Source: Bacillota bacterium (lineage in GTDB: Bacteria > Bacillota > Clostridia > Lachnospirales > Lachnospiraceae). Taken from it: 64,000 nucleotides of DNA. Positions within the stretch are counted from its first letter, which is position 1. Every line of letters begins with the position of its first letter. Below are positions 34,111 through 43,174 of this stretch, piece by piece. The notes under the pieces are model-generated. The model made no database searches. It saw only the letters and a program-made list of their open reading frames with translations, and was not told the DNA's origin. The translations under genes and the position numbers were made by a program. The stretch is taken from NCBI GenBank assembly GCA_023407575.1, contig JAEYLX010000019.1, positions 124,001 through 188,000 on the forward strand, read 5' to 3'.

Positions 34111-34250
34111 AAAAAAAGCCGTGCTCTCTATAATAACTGGAGAAACACGTTATGCAAGTTTCTCCAGTTATCGCGAGTACGTTCGTATCAGTAGTTTAGC
34201 TTTGTTGATACTTCACATTACCTTCGCGTAAATATAGGTCATTCGGCTTT
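34111..34250 (-). ncRNA. Structured three-way-junction RNA element after the MCP gene, ending in a terminator
   Basis: Read on the minus strand, an outer stem (AAAGCCG, plus positions 34244-34250, with CGGCTTT, 34115-34121) closes two elements. One is a perfect 14-bp hairpin (34133-34146 with 34158-34171). The other is a 5-bp stem CGCGA/TCGCG (34172-34176 with 34224-34228) that encloses a 6-bp hairpin GTATCA/TGATAC (34185-34190 with 34206-34211). The outer stem runs straight into seven Ts, so it also looks like an intrinsic terminator. It starts about 15 nt after the MCP stop. It may be a 3' UTR, a small RNA or a riboswitch-like element; I match it to no known class. Confidence 0.5.
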
Positions 34251-34264
34251 CGTTCTAATTGTAA

Positions 34265-36301
34265 TTATTCTGCACTTACTATGACAAACTGTTTTACCTG
34301 TTCTTGCATTTCTCCGGTTCTGTCATTCAAAATTCTGGCTGATGAGGTTATATCCTCCATAGACGCACTCATTTCCTGCGCAGTGGCTGCGATCTCTTGG
34401 GTTGAAGCAGATACCTCTTCTGCTATGGATGCTACTCCTTCGATATTCTGAATTATCTGATTTTTTTCATCGTCTAACTCGTATACAGAAGTATTCACTA
34501 TATCTATTTCTGGAGCAATTCTTTGGAAGGCCTCAATCATATTCTCAAAGGAAAGAATAGAGGTATTCAAAACTTCAATCTGCTGATTTAATTCTTTACC
34601 CAAGGAATATGCAGTGTTCTTCATTTGCTCTGTCTCTTTGGTGACACCACTAATAATGGAATTAATATTAACGGATAAAACTCTGTTCTGCTCTGCAAAA
34701 TTCCTGATACTGTCAGCAACAACTGCAAAGCCGCGACCAGCTTCCCCAGCTCTTGCTGCTTCAATCGTTGCATTTAACGAAAGAAGATTCGTCTGTTCTG
34801 CGATGGAATTAATGAAGTTAGCGATTTCGTTGACCTTCTTCACACTATCTCCCAGATTTGTTATCTTTGACTTAAAATCTTCAAAAGAAATCTGAATAAC
34901 ACCTGAGGACTTCACCAGAGATTTCATATTGTAATTACTATCCTCTGCCATTGTGCTGATGTTATTCGTTTTCTGTCCAATGACATCTAATAAGTGAACG
35001 ACCTTTCCCAGTTCCTGTGAAAAATGATCCAGACTGCCTAACATCCTGCTTAACTCGTCCGCTTGCTCGCCTGCACCTTTTGCAATGTCCTGTATTGCCG
35101 TGGTCACATGATCTGTGGCAACGGTCATCGCTCCTGAGATAGTAAACAGATTTTCTGATTGATCATCAATGGTGGCAGAGCTGCTCTTTATACTATGAAT
35201 CATCTTTCCGGTAACATCCTTCATTTGAGCTAAGGATGCAGCTAATACACCAATTTCATCCTTTTTCTTAGTTAGTATGGTAGGAATTGGCTGCGCTAAA
35301 TCTCCTTTTGCCATAGTTGTAATATGATTTACAATAGTTCGCAAGCCATTGGTAAGGCTCCTTGTCACAAAGAATACCGCGATTACACCTAAGTTCACAA
35401 ACAGCAGCGTAAAAATCACAGAGCTACTCCCTAACTTTTTAAGACCAGACAGCATATCACTGCTCTCACCGGACAAAACGATTGACCATCCCGTAGTACC
35501 AACCGGAGCGTATCCGGCATACTTCTTAACTCCATTATATATATAATCGCCGGAACCACCCTTACCATCTTTCATAATAGTAAGCAGATCAGCCAATTTA
35601 CGGAACGATTTATCTTGTTCTGCTACAGAAATATAATTAACCTTATCATATACCAGCGATAAATTCTCATGAGCAATCATATCACCTTTTTCATTGACCA
35701 TAAATGCCTTGCCTGTTTTACCAAAAGATATATCATTCACTAAAGTACTAAATTCATTACCGGACCTTACCGCAATCAAAACACTGTCTATCTTACCCCC
35801 AACCTTTATTGGCAAAGCATAGACAACAATTAAGGAGTCTGTGGATATTCCCGAGATTCCAATCATATCCAGACTTGGCTCACTCACTGAGCGTTCTCCA
35901 TTTAAAGCATTTTTATAAACAGCCAAGTCTTTAATATTAGTGACCTTATTACCTGACATCATCAGATTTCCCTTAGTATCAGCAATCCCCAGCAGCAAAT
36001 ATCTACCCTTCGTCTCCTGTATTTTTAACTTAGTAACTATCTGTTCCTGTGTCAGCTTTCCGTCTTTTAAGTTATAAACTATTGCATCCAGTAAATCGAG
36101 GTTACTTTCAATGTTATTCTCTATCAATAAAGCAGATTCCTTTGCCATCTCAGGCAATATTTGATTTAAATTCTCGATTAATGCATTTGAGGAAATATAA
36201 TATGACATATATCCCATACCAACATTAACCACTAATATGATTATACTTAATAAAAGAATTATTTTTACTTTAATACTATGGAATTTTGTAAGTATCTTCA
36301 T
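34265..36301 (-). CDS. Methyl-accepting chemotaxis protein with dCache sensor
   Basis: 678 residues: TM1 (about 13-33), extracellular dCache_1 sensor (about 35-280), TM2 (about 283-305), HAMP (ending KKKDEIGVLAASLAQMK) and a cytoplasmic signalling coiled coil with the conserved tip EQTNLLSLNATIEAARAGEA split over the hairpin. It passes ligand signals to CheA/CheW to steer swimming. It lies between the CUT2 binding protein gene and the CUT2 ATPase gene, so the sugar, free or bound to that protein, is the probable attractant. I found no sigma-28 box directly upstream; a folded leader precedes the start. Confidence 0.92.
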   Translation of the reverse strand: MKILTKFHSIKVKIILLLSIIILVVNVGMGYMSYYISSNALIENLNQILPEMAKESALLIENNIESNLDLLDAIVYNLKDGKLTQEQIVTKLKIQETKGRYLLLGIADTKGNLMMSGNKVTNIKDLAVYKNALNGERSVSEPSLDMIGISGISTDSLIVVYALPIKVGGKIDSVLIAVRSGNEFSTLVNDISFGKTGKAFMVNEKGDMIAHENLSLVYDKVNYISVAEQDKSFRKLADLLTIMKDGKGGSGDYIYNGVKKYAGYAPVGTTGWSIVLSGESSDMLSGLKKLGSSSVIFTLLFVNLGVIAVFFVTRSLTNGLRTIVNHITTMAKGDLAQPIPTILTKKKDEIGVLAASLAQMKDVTGKMIHSIKSSSATIDDQSENLFTISGAMTVATDHVTTAIQDIAKGAGEQADELSRMLGSLDHFSQELGKVVHLLDVIGQKTNNISTMAEDSNYNMKSLVKSSGVIQISFEDFKSKITNLGDSVKKVNEIANFINSIAEQTNLLSLNATIEAARAGEAGRGFAVVADSIRNFAEQNRVLSVNINSIISGVTKETEQMKNTAYSLGKELNQQIEVLNTSILSFENMIEAFQRIAPEIDIVNTSVYELDDEKNQIIQNIEGVASIAEEVSASTQEIAATAQEMSASMEDITSSARILNDRTGEMQEQVKQFVIVSAE

Positions 36302-36304
36302 ATA

Positions 36305-36386
36305 ATTCGCACCATATGACAGTATCTACCTCATCCATCTACACAGGGTTCAGGTAAATAAGCTGTCTATTTATCCTTCGCGGAAT
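36305..36386 (-). promoter_or_regulatory. Folded leader of the MCP gene with a possible pseudoknot
   Basis: On the minus strand ATTCCGC (36380-36386) can pair with GCGAAT (36305-36310), which ends 3 nt before the MCP ATG and covers the ribosome site region. Inside is a hairpin GG-A-TAAATA / TATTTACC (36368-36376 with 36353-36360). Its loop contains GACAG, which can pair with CTGTC at 36318-36322 to form a pseudoknot. This is a plausible translational switch. The block CGCGAAGG also occurs in the structured element after the MCP gene. No known riboswitch class is matched by eye. Confidence 0.35.
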
Positions 36387-36419
36387 ATAGTTATTAATGG
36401 AATAAAAAATAATCTATAT

Positions 36420-36460
36420 AATTTATCCGACAGGTGATAACACTTCCTGCCGGATAAATT
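36420..36460 (-). terminator. Terminator after the CUT2 binding protein gene
   Basis: Strong stem AATTTATCCG-A-CAGG with CCTG-C-CGGATAAATT, followed on the minus strand by a T-rich stretch. It separates the binding protein gene from the MCP gene. Confidence 0.75.
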
Positions 36461-36492
36461 GGGGTCATATATTTTATTATTGATTAGATTGA

Positions 36493-37503
36493 TTATTCTT
36501 TAATTAATCCTCTTTCTTTGTACATAGATACAAACTCACCAGCATTGTCCTTTGTAATTAAAACTTCTGCAATATCTGTATCAATTTGCTTCTCTTCACC
36601 GGTTAATAACTTATGTACGGTTTCGAGATTTAATGCTGCTAAGTCAATTGCAGATTGTAAACAGGTTGAAGTCATCTTACCGTCTTGAATTAACAGGGCT
36701 GCTTCCGCTGTACCATCAACACCGTAGGATAATATCTTAGATGGATCAGCAACAACTTCTAATGCACCAGCTGCCATATTATCATTCATAGAAATGATTG
36801 CATCAATCTGTCCGTTAGCTGTCTGCCAGTCTTCCATAAATGCCATAGCTTCATCTTTGTTCCAGTTAGCAATATCTTCTGCAATGATTGTTACGTCAGG
36901 TCTCTTATCAAAGAACTCTGCCTTCCATGCTTTTCTTCTTTCATCTGCATGGAAATTACCGGAAGGTCCATTAAGTACTACAACTTTACCATCTTGAGGA
37001 ATCTGCTCTAAAGCAAGTGCTGCATTAACTGCTGCTTGTTTGTAAGGATCCGCATCTACAGAAGATGCACCTTCAATACCTGAAATACGTGCGTTGGTTG
37101 TGATTGCAATGATACCTGCTTTCACAATTTTCTCAACGTAAGGTCTCTGTGCTTCACCGTTGTTAGGTTGAACGATGATTGCGTCATATCCGTTAGTGAT
37201 TGCATTTTCAATGGCTGCATTTTCTTTCTCGTCATCTGCCTGACCATCAAATACATCAAGTGTAATATCATCATATTCTTTTGCTGCTGCCTTCATCTCA
37301 TTTGCAAGCCATGCTGCAAAGGAGTCAGACTGTGTTCTTGCAATGTAAGCAACACGAAACTGCTTTTTGTCAGTGTCAGTTGCACTTTTGGTTGGCTCAT
37401 TACCGTTACTTGGTGTCTTCGTATCATCATTCTTTGCACTGCATCCCACCAATAAAGTTCCTACTAATACTACACCCATAATTAAACTAATAATTCTCTT
37501 CAT
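36493..37503 (-). CDS. CUT2 sugar-binding lipoprotein (RbsB type)
   Basis: 336 residues. The lipoprotein signal ends LLVGC (Cys21); a short acidic/Thr linker leads into a Peripla_BP_4 domain (about 47-336). Landmarks are AYIARTQSDSFAAWLANEMK, YDAIIVQPNNGEAQRPYVEK, VVLNGPSGNFHADERRKAW, ISMNDNMAAGALEVV and SYGVDGTAEAALLIQDG. It captures a sugar or polyol outside the membrane for the ATPase/permease encoded downstream, and probably also feeds the MCP whose gene lies between. Its promoter is copy 2 of the 109-nt element shared with the ATPase gene. Confidence 0.92.
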   Translation of the reverse strand: MKRIISLIMGVVLVGTLLVGCSAKNDDTKTPSNGNEPTKSATDTDKKQFRVAYIARTQSDSFAAWLANEMKAAAKEYDDITLDVFDGQADDEKENAAIENAITNGYDAIIVQPNNGEAQRPYVEKIVKAGIIAITTNARISGIEGASSVDADPYKQAAVNAALALEQIPQDGKVVVLNGPSGNFHADERRKAWKAEFFDKRPDVTIIAEDIANWNKDEAMAFMEDWQTANGQIDAIISMNDNMAAGALEVVADPSKILSYGVDGTAEAALLIQDGKMTSTCLQSAIDLAALNLETVHKLLTGEEKQIDTDIAEVLITKDNAGEFVSMYKERGLIKE

Positions 37504-37645
37504 AAACCCTCTACCTTCCTTTTCTTTTTATAATACGGTTACGTATTACCTTGGTTAATAGATACCCTTTTCCCTTTATAAACTTCATCCTGTTCCTCTT
37601 TGATTCGTCTCTTATCTTTTAGTAAATGTAGGATTTGTCTATGGG

Positions 37646-37753
37646 TAAACTATAACAGCTTAAAAAGGTTTTCAGAAGAAACGGTATTTCTTAAATTGTG
37701 TATTTTATTGTTATTATTTTTGTTAATTGCTTAACTATGTAATATATTGTGAT
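37646..37753 (-). promoter_or_regulatory. Binding-protein promoter, copy 2 of the 109-nt conserved element
   Basis: Near duplicate of 33973-34081. On the minus strand the -10 is TATAGT (37649-37654) with a non-consensus -35 (TTCTGA) 17 nt upstream, overlapped by the conserved AGAAATACCGTTTCTTCTG block. Spacing of all landmarks is the same within one or two bases in both copies. Confidence 0.7.
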
Positions 37754-37785
37754 TTATGTGTAAACTATTGCACTTAGTCAAAAGA

Positions 37786-37830
37786 GGGGTTGTTGTAAAA
37801 CCAATAATAAGTTAGTTTTACAACAACCCC
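37786..37830 (-). terminator. Terminator after the sigma/anti-sigma operon
   Basis: Perfect 16-bp inverted repeat, GGGGTTGTTGTAAAAC (37786-37801) with GTTTTACAACAACCCC (37815-37830), 13-nt loop, about 30 nt past the stop codon on the minus strand. Confidence 0.8.
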
Positions 37831-37862
37831 AAAATATTTTTCAAAACTGTGCCACTAGGTTT

Positions 37863-39236
37863 CTATTTCAGTGACACATCAATCCAAAATCCACTGTTTT
37901 CTTCATCAAGATTATCGAATAATAATTGCTTTTCTATTATGCTTCCATCTTTCATTTTTATCTCCATTGTAACAATCATCGATTCAATGGCATCATTTAA
38001 TACATCACGATAAAATTGAAATGTTGCATCACTACCCTGCTCACTAAGATTTTTTAGATACTCCTCATCATATCCGTAATCCTCGAAAATTGCGTTAATA
38101 TTAACAGCGTAATAATTATCTATTTCTTTCTGTTCCTCATAGGATAGGCTATACTTATTTCCATAGAGTTTCCTTGCATCCACATCGTTTCTTGGCCAGT
38201 AGCAAAACTCTCCCTTATTTAAGGTATAGGTTAGTGATTCAATGTTATCCCCTTCTACTGTTAAATAGTAATTTAAGGTAGTTCCCGCATATTCACCGTT
38301 TGATTCCCAACCGAACGGATCATCATTTTGTAGCTTAATGTTGATTCCGTTCTCAGCATCAGTATAAAGCTTTTCCTTCAGAAATTCAGATATAGCTTTC
38401 TCTGTCATGCCTCCTTGAGCATTACTATCTTCAGTAGTTTCACTTTGAGAATTCCATTCATCCTCCAGTTGTTTTATATATGCCTCTGCCTTTTCGCTAT
38501 CTGCCTTTGAAGAATCTAAATCCATATTAAATAAAATATTAGTCCCTCCATAAGTTTCCTTAGGTGTCAGCAAGCCTGTTTCTTCGTCATAATCATAAGC
38601 CTCAACACTGTAAAATGGTGTATCAGAAACTACCAGATATAATTTTTTATCAGAAAATATTTCAATAGTGTCACATTCTATGATTCGATAAAGAACACCC
38701 TCAATAATTTTAGATACATAGCCACCATTCATCGATGCTATATTATACAGCCAAGGCTTTAACCCTTGAATAATCGGGGACACGAACAGATTATCCATAT
38801 ATGATATGTCTTCCCCATCTATTCTTTCTATAGCAGTCGCAACATAAGTTCTATCTGGATTGAGCTCCCAAGCAGACCCTGTCCTATCGCTCATAGTCTT
38901 TCCATTTACATACCCTAGATAAGTAACCGTATAAATACCATCTGTTTCTGTCTGATATGTTTCTATGCCTTCCTCTTCAAAGGCTTCGCTTAATTTATTG
39001 TCGCCCACTTCACTCGCAACTTCTTTTGGTGATAATAATCTTTGCGCTGCATAGATCGTAGTAGGTACAATAAGAATGCATATAATAGCGCATGCTGCAA
39101 TCCATTTCGTCTTTGACCATTTCATTGAATGCGGTTCCTCCATTTTCATTAATATTCTGTGATTTAATACATCCGGGGGAGTTTCCATTGGAGAAAGGGC
39201 TGATTTTAAGATTTTATCTATCTCTTTATGATCCAT
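37863..39236 (-). CDS. Probable membrane-bound anti-sigma factor
   Basis: 457 residues. The first 45 residues are cytoplasmic (MDHKEIDKILKSALSPMETP, with helices like anti-sigma domains). One membrane segment follows (about 46-65, WIAACAIICILIVPTTIYAA), then a large extracellular region (66-457) with no family I recognise, acidic and rich in aromatic residues. It overlaps the ECF sigma gene by 11 bp and is translated from a GGAGGTG site inside it, the standard layout of a sigma/anti-sigma pair. It should hold the sigma factor at the membrane until an outside signal arrives. No metal-binding zinc motif (H-x3-C-x2-C) is visible. Function is inferred mainly from context and topology. Confidence 0.7.
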   Translation of the reverse strand: MDHKEIDKILKSALSPMETPPDVLNHRILMKMEEPHSMKWSKTKWIAACAIICILIVPTTIYAAQRLLSPKEVASEVGDNKLSEAFEEEGIETYQTETDGIYTVTYLGYVNGKTMSDRTGSAWELNPDRTYVATAIERIDGEDISYMDNLFVSPIIQGLKPWLYNIASMNGGYVSKIIEGVLYRIIECDTIEIFSDKKLYLVVSDTPFYSVEAYDYDEETGLLTPKETYGGTNILFNMDLDSSKADSEKAEAYIKQLEDEWNSQSETTEDSNAQGGMTEKAISEFLKEKLYTDAENGINIKLQNDDPFGWESNGEYAGTTLNYYLTVEGDNIESLTYTLNKGEFCYWPRNDVDARKLYGNKYSLSYEEQKEIDNYYAVNINAIFEDYGYDEEYLKNLSEQGSDATFQFYRDVLNDAIESMIVTMEIKMKDGSIIEKQLLFDNLDEENSGFWIDVSLK

Positions 39237-39753
39237 AATAATGCACCTCCAATAATTCTTTCAATAATATCCTTCCTTTATAAAGTCTGCTTTTTACAGT
39301 TCCATTTGGAATATGTAACGCTCTCCCTATGTCTTCCACAGACATTTCAGCGGTATAATACATATAAATAATAATTTGCAGTTTCTCTGGCAGTCGTTTT
39401 ACCTCCCTGCGAACGGTAATAATTGTTTCATCAAGAATTACTTTTTCTTCTGGTTGCTGACTCGTACCATCCTCATACTGTACAAAATTCTCGTTAAGTT
39501 CCTCCAACTGTACTATCTTTTGTCTAACTGCATATTTCTTTTTATGGTTTTGCCATATCTTAACTGCTATACCCATTAAAAAGCTCTTCGGATTGCCACT
39601 GCTGTCAAGTTTGTGGCGTAACTCAACAGCTTTTAAGAGGGTATCCTGATACAGATCTTCTGCTTCTGACTTGTTTCCTGAAAGGTTACAGCAAAAACTA
39701 AATAAATGCTTTCCGTAAGCTATTATTAATAAATTCAACTCTTCTTCCGTCAT
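39226..39753 (-). CDS. ECF RNA polymerase sigma factor
   Basis: 175 residues. Region 2 has SEAEDLYQDTLLKAVELRHKL split over the core helix, and region 4 has MSVEDIGRALHIPNGTVKSR followed by LYKGRILLKELL. The length and two-domain layout match group IV sigma factors. It should direct RNA polymerase to a small stress or envelope regulon, usually including its own operon. I cannot find a repeated promoter motif in the window that would identify its targets. The next gene is the likely anti-sigma factor. Confidence 0.88.
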   Translation of the reverse strand: MTEEELNLLIIAYGKHLFSFCCNLSGNKSEAEDLYQDTLLKAVELRHKLDSSGNPKSFLMGIAVKIWQNHKKKYAVRQKIVQLEELNENFVQYEDGTSQQPEEKVILDETIITVRREVKRLPEKLQIIIYMYYTAEMSVEDIGRALHIPNGTVKSRLYKGRILLKELLEVHYYGS

Positions 39754-40044
39754 ATTTGCTGTCCTTCCTTTTAACTAATCAGTCTGTATCTTATCTCTTA
39801 CTGTTTATTGTAATAAAAATGAAATCGGTTCATTTTTTGCAATGTTTTTTTATATTAATTCTTGCTAATCTTAATTTCAACACTATTTATACTTATAAAA
39901 CAGATCTGAAAATAATAACGTGCTTTATAACACTTCGTACTATTATCATAATACGATGAGCAACTTATATCGATAAGTATTAGAAAATGCAATAGTTTGT
40001 GGCAATTAGAAAAAGTTCGCAAAGTATATTTTATAATAAAAAAA
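39754..40044. other. Non-coding spacer upstream of the ECF operon
   Basis: Very AT-rich and without a supported gene. A 67-codon plus-strand frame at 39756-39959 is low-complexity and lacks a ribosome site. It should contain the ECF promoter; I see no clear AAC-type -35. Confidence 0.35.
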
Positions 40045-40080
40045 GTCCGATATTAACTAATCGCTTAATTAATATCGAAC
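40045..40080 (-). terminator. Terminator after the GNAT/methyltransferase genes
   Basis: Stem GTCCGATATTAA with TTAATATCGAAC (one mismatch), followed on the minus strand by a seven-T run. It lies about 95 nt past the GNAT stop. Confidence 0.8.
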
Positions 40081-40175
40081 TCCTTATTAGATTCCTTATC
40101 ATATCTATACCTACAGCCCATTAACTATACATAATAAAGTACCTATTATAGTTTTTTACAGCCATTTATATAAAT

Positions 40176-40781
40176 CTATAAATCACCCATACGAGGCTCG
40201 CGTTTTTCTTTATAAGGAAATAGTGCTTCAAAATCCTCTAATTCAGAATCAGTGGGATCAAATTTTGTATCAAAACTATAGACACCTGAATGCTTTAACA
40301 AAAATCCTTCTTCAAGCTCTTTCGCCATAAAAAAAGATGCTTCATCCTCAATTGGAATATTAGTAAGATGAATTTGATACTTACTTGCAGAAATAAAACC
40401 AAATCTTCTGTAATATTCCGGATTACCAGTGATTAAAACAGCTTTATATCCGAGTTCTTTGGCTTTTTTAAAAGTTTCGGTTATAAGAAGCGTACCAATA
40501 CCTTGATTTTGAAACTCTGGAAGAATAGATATCGGTCCAAATGCAATTATATCGTTGCATATCATCCCTTCTTTTATCATTCTTGTATATATTATATTTC
40601 CAATAATTCTGCCATTTTCCTCCGCAACATAATCTAGTTCCTTAATAAAGGTCCAAGAGTTTCGAAGATTGTGAAGAACCAGATGTTCATTACATCCAGG
40701 TCTATATACATTCCAAAATGCCTCTCGAGTAACATTTTCGTTTTCTTTATAATCACCCATTAATTCAAGTCTAAGCTTCAC
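40176..40781 (-). CDS. GNAT-family N-acetyltransferase (YhbS-like)
   Basis: 201 residues from a GTG start at 40781 with GGGGAGG 7 nt upstream. The acetyl-CoA loop is QNQGIGTLL, preceded by the strand FGPISILPEF, and followed by the AVLITGNPEYYRRFGFISA signature seen in YhbS-like acetyltransferases. The C-terminal EDFEALFPYKEKREPRMGDL extends beyond the core. It sits downstream of a methyltransferase gene on the same strand. Substrate unknown. Confidence 0.85.
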   Translation of the reverse strand: MKLRLELMGDYKENENVTREAFWNVYRPGCNEHLVLHNLRNSWTFIKELDYVAEENGRIIGNIIYTRMIKEGMICNDIIAFGPISILPEFQNQGIGTLLITETFKKAKELGYKAVLITGNPEYYRRFGFISASKYQIHLTNIPIEDEASFFMAKELEEGFLLKHSGVYSFDTKFDPTDSELEDFEALFPYKEKREPRMGDL

Positions 40782-40825
40782 TATTTTTCCTCCCCATTCA
40801 ATGTATAAAGCGATATAAACTTATA

Positions 40826-41644
40826 TTAATATTTTTGCGCTATGTATAACGAATAATCAAATTCTTCATCAACATACCCACCATAGCTATTTATAATATC
40901 TTCAATTTCATTATCCATTTTTCTAATTATATTATCTTCTAGCCCATCACGTATTGATGCAAACGCCGGGACTGATTTCATAGCCTTTAAGTATTGACTT
41001 GGATCATTTTTTATTTTATGAGTATAATCTAGTTCACAAACGATATGGAATAGACCCGATTCCTCTATTTCTGTTTTTCTTTCATCATTGTTTGATACTC
41101 CACTATGTACTGACCTTTCAGGCTTTGCATTATTTTCTTTATATTTTGCAGTGTATTTGGCAACTACTCTATTTACTTGTTCATCTATTTCAATTGTCAC
41201 AGGGAATTTATAACCGGATGGCTTATACCAAAATAATACTAAGAATCCATTATCCTGTAATAATTCGTAGCATTTTTTATACTTTGTTTCTTTGTTTATC
41301 CAGTGAAATGCTTGAGCCGAATAAATCATGTCATATTTTTGATTATCAGTACGAATCCAATCTTCAAATGATGCGACATCAATTGTAACATTAGAATAAT
41401 TCGAGCACTTATCTCTTAAGATTTCTGCCATGTCTTCACCTATCTCAACTGCTCGAATTTGATATCCCTTTTTTGCAAATTGAATAGTGGCTTTTCCTGT
41501 TCCTGCACCAATTTCAAGTAGCCTGTTCTCTGATTTTAAATTTGTAACAGTGATGATATCATGAATTAATTCTTCTGGATAGGTTGGACGGATCTCTTCA
41601 TAAATACCTGCTATCCCCTTATATGGTTCTATATAATTCATCAT
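40826..41644 (-). CDS. Class I SAM-dependent methyltransferase
   Basis: About 272 residues from the ATG at 41644, with GGAGGG 4 nt upstream; a GTG reading from 41656 overlaps the ribosome site. Motif I is LLEIGAGTGKATIQFA, the acidic end of strand 2 is AVEIGEDM, and motif IV is YDMIYSAQAFHWI, as in the Methyltransf_11/25 group. The YxGIAGIYEEIRPTYP N-terminus is common in small-molecule methyltransferases of this type. The methyl acceptor is not predictable. It is upstream of the GNAT gene. Confidence 0.85.
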   Translation of the reverse strand: MMNYIEPYKGIAGIYEEIRPTYPEELIHDIITVTNLKSENRLLEIGAGTGKATIQFAKKGYQIRAVEIGEDMAEILRDKCSNYSNVTIDVASFEDWIRTDNQKYDMIYSAQAFHWINKETKYKKCYELLQDNGFLVLFWYKPSGYKFPVTIEIDEQVNRVVAKYTAKYKENNAKPERSVHSGVSNNDERKTEIEESGLFHIVCELDYTHKIKNDPSQYLKAMKSVPAFASIRDGLEDNIIRKMDNEIEDIINSYGGYVDEEFDYSLYIAQKY

Positions 41645-41684
41645 AAAACCCTCCACTATAATAGTTGTTTTAGATTTCTAATCT

Positions 41685-42926
41685 CTAATAATCAAACCAT
41701 TTCGGTGCTTCTCCATAAATATTATCCATTTCTTTGATTACTGTATTTTCTAGGTATTCGATTATATATAAACAGTTCGTCACTACGGTGCTTAATGTTG
41801 CGTCACTGTCAATAGGATATGATATTTGTATTCCATTCTCTTCTGCTATTGGCAAATCCATATTGTATTCACGAAAAGGAGACTTATATGTCAGCCTACA
41901 GGCAATTTCTCTTCCCCTACCCCAGTAATCAAATAATACTTCCATTCGATTATTGCGGTTTGTCTTTTTCACTAAAACATACCTCCCTAATGCGGCGTAG
42001 CTGGGGATATTTTTATATTCATAGCCTTTTGAAGTAAAGATTTTTGTAATTATCTTCTTAGGAGATTTTATTTCTTTTAACTCATCTGAAAAATTTGAGT
42101 ATCCACCTGTCAAATAATCTTTTCTTAGGATTTCTCTCATTTCTTTTCTTTGTGATTTATACGCTAAAACAACTTCTTTCATATTACAATCGGGAACATT
42201 GTCACATATAAAATAATAGAGATTATCTGTATATTCCTTCCATAGGCTATCAGCTTTCGTTATTGATGAATGATATAGCAGCATCTCGTCCTGAGTCAGT
42301 GCAGCTTTATGGTTCACGATTTGAATAGTTCCCAGTGTTTCTAGTAAACCTTGTAATTTAGAATCCATAGGATCTATACTATAATTGAAATCTGGAGTTA
42401 TGAGTTCCATCGTCACACAAAGACGATTATCTCTTCCATGCGAATCCCAATCACTAAGAATAGTGATGGAGGAGGATAGATATTCACCCAACCTTCTGGG
42501 GTGAGGATGCTTGGCGGTTATAACAGGTTCAGTATTAACTATTCCCGTACCGAACCAGTCTATATGATCAAAAATTAACACTGTATAATTAAAAGGATAT
42601 GATTTCGGGATTCCTCTAGCAATCCCATCCATAACATCATAAGGGATACTATTCGTCCTGATACAAGGTTCTTCAACATCCCAATAGCCATCAAGATTTG
42701 AGATAGTATCAGGATAATTCTTTTCAGAATAAAACTCTCGTAAAGCAGGAAATTTTTTGATTGCACGTTGAACATATGAAATTCCAGAGGCATGATTCTC
42801 TAAGTAGAGTTTTGATGAGATATTAGTACAGTTCAATTCCGAAAGAACGAATTTCACCCTATCAATCAAAATAAACGGTGTTTCATTTTTAGCTAATTTG
42901 TATATTACTTGCTTAAATAGCCTCAT
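41685..42926 (-). CDS. Conserved-looking protein of unknown function
   Basis: 413 residues, soluble, no signal peptide, mixed alpha/beta composition with an even spread of charged and aromatic residues. I recognise no family. Segments such as YPFNYTVLIFDHIDWFGTG, LCVTMELITPDFNY and RMEVLFDYWGRGREIACRL suggest two beta-rich domains around a helical middle (about 215-275). It has good coding character and a plausible start, but only a weak ribosome site. It is followed by a methyltransferase gene and preceded by a histidine phosphatase gene, with gaps too large to prove an operon. Confidence 0.6.
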   Translation of the reverse strand: MRLFKQVIYKLAKNETPFILIDRVKFVLSELNCTNISSKLYLENHASGISYVQRAIKKFPALREFYSEKNYPDTISNLDGYWDVEEPCIRTNSIPYDVMDGIARGIPKSYPFNYTVLIFDHIDWFGTGIVNTEPVITAKHPHPRRLGEYLSSSITILSDWDSHGRDNRLCVTMELITPDFNYSIDPMDSKLQGLLETLGTIQIVNHKAALTQDEMLLYHSSITKADSLWKEYTDNLYYFICDNVPDCNMKEVVLAYKSQRKEMREILRKDYLTGGYSNFSDELKEIKSPKKIITKIFTSKGYEYKNIPSYAALGRYVLVKKTNRNNRMEVLFDYWGRGREIACRLTYKSPFREYNMDLPIAEENGIQISYPIDSDATLSTVVTNCLYIIEYLENTVIKEMDNIYGEAPKWFDY

Positions 42927-43174
42927 CGTGTACCTCTCTTAATCTTGTTGTACTTATATGAAATAATTCAATTACTTTTCAAACGTAAACTATTGCGAAC
43001 CATTCGTATGGTAATATTATACATTAAATATTTGCTTAATATCAATATCTTTGTATAACCGAGCTTATAAATAAAATAACGCATTACATGAAATCGCTCG
43101 CTGATATAGTCTTGTCTTTAAATAACTTTGAGGTACAATACTTGTTTTGCAAATGAGATATGATAATATATGCT

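Noticed and set aside
34111..34250. c-di-GMP-I riboswitch
   Set aside because: The junction resembles it in outline, but the conserved ligand-binding sequences of that class are not present.
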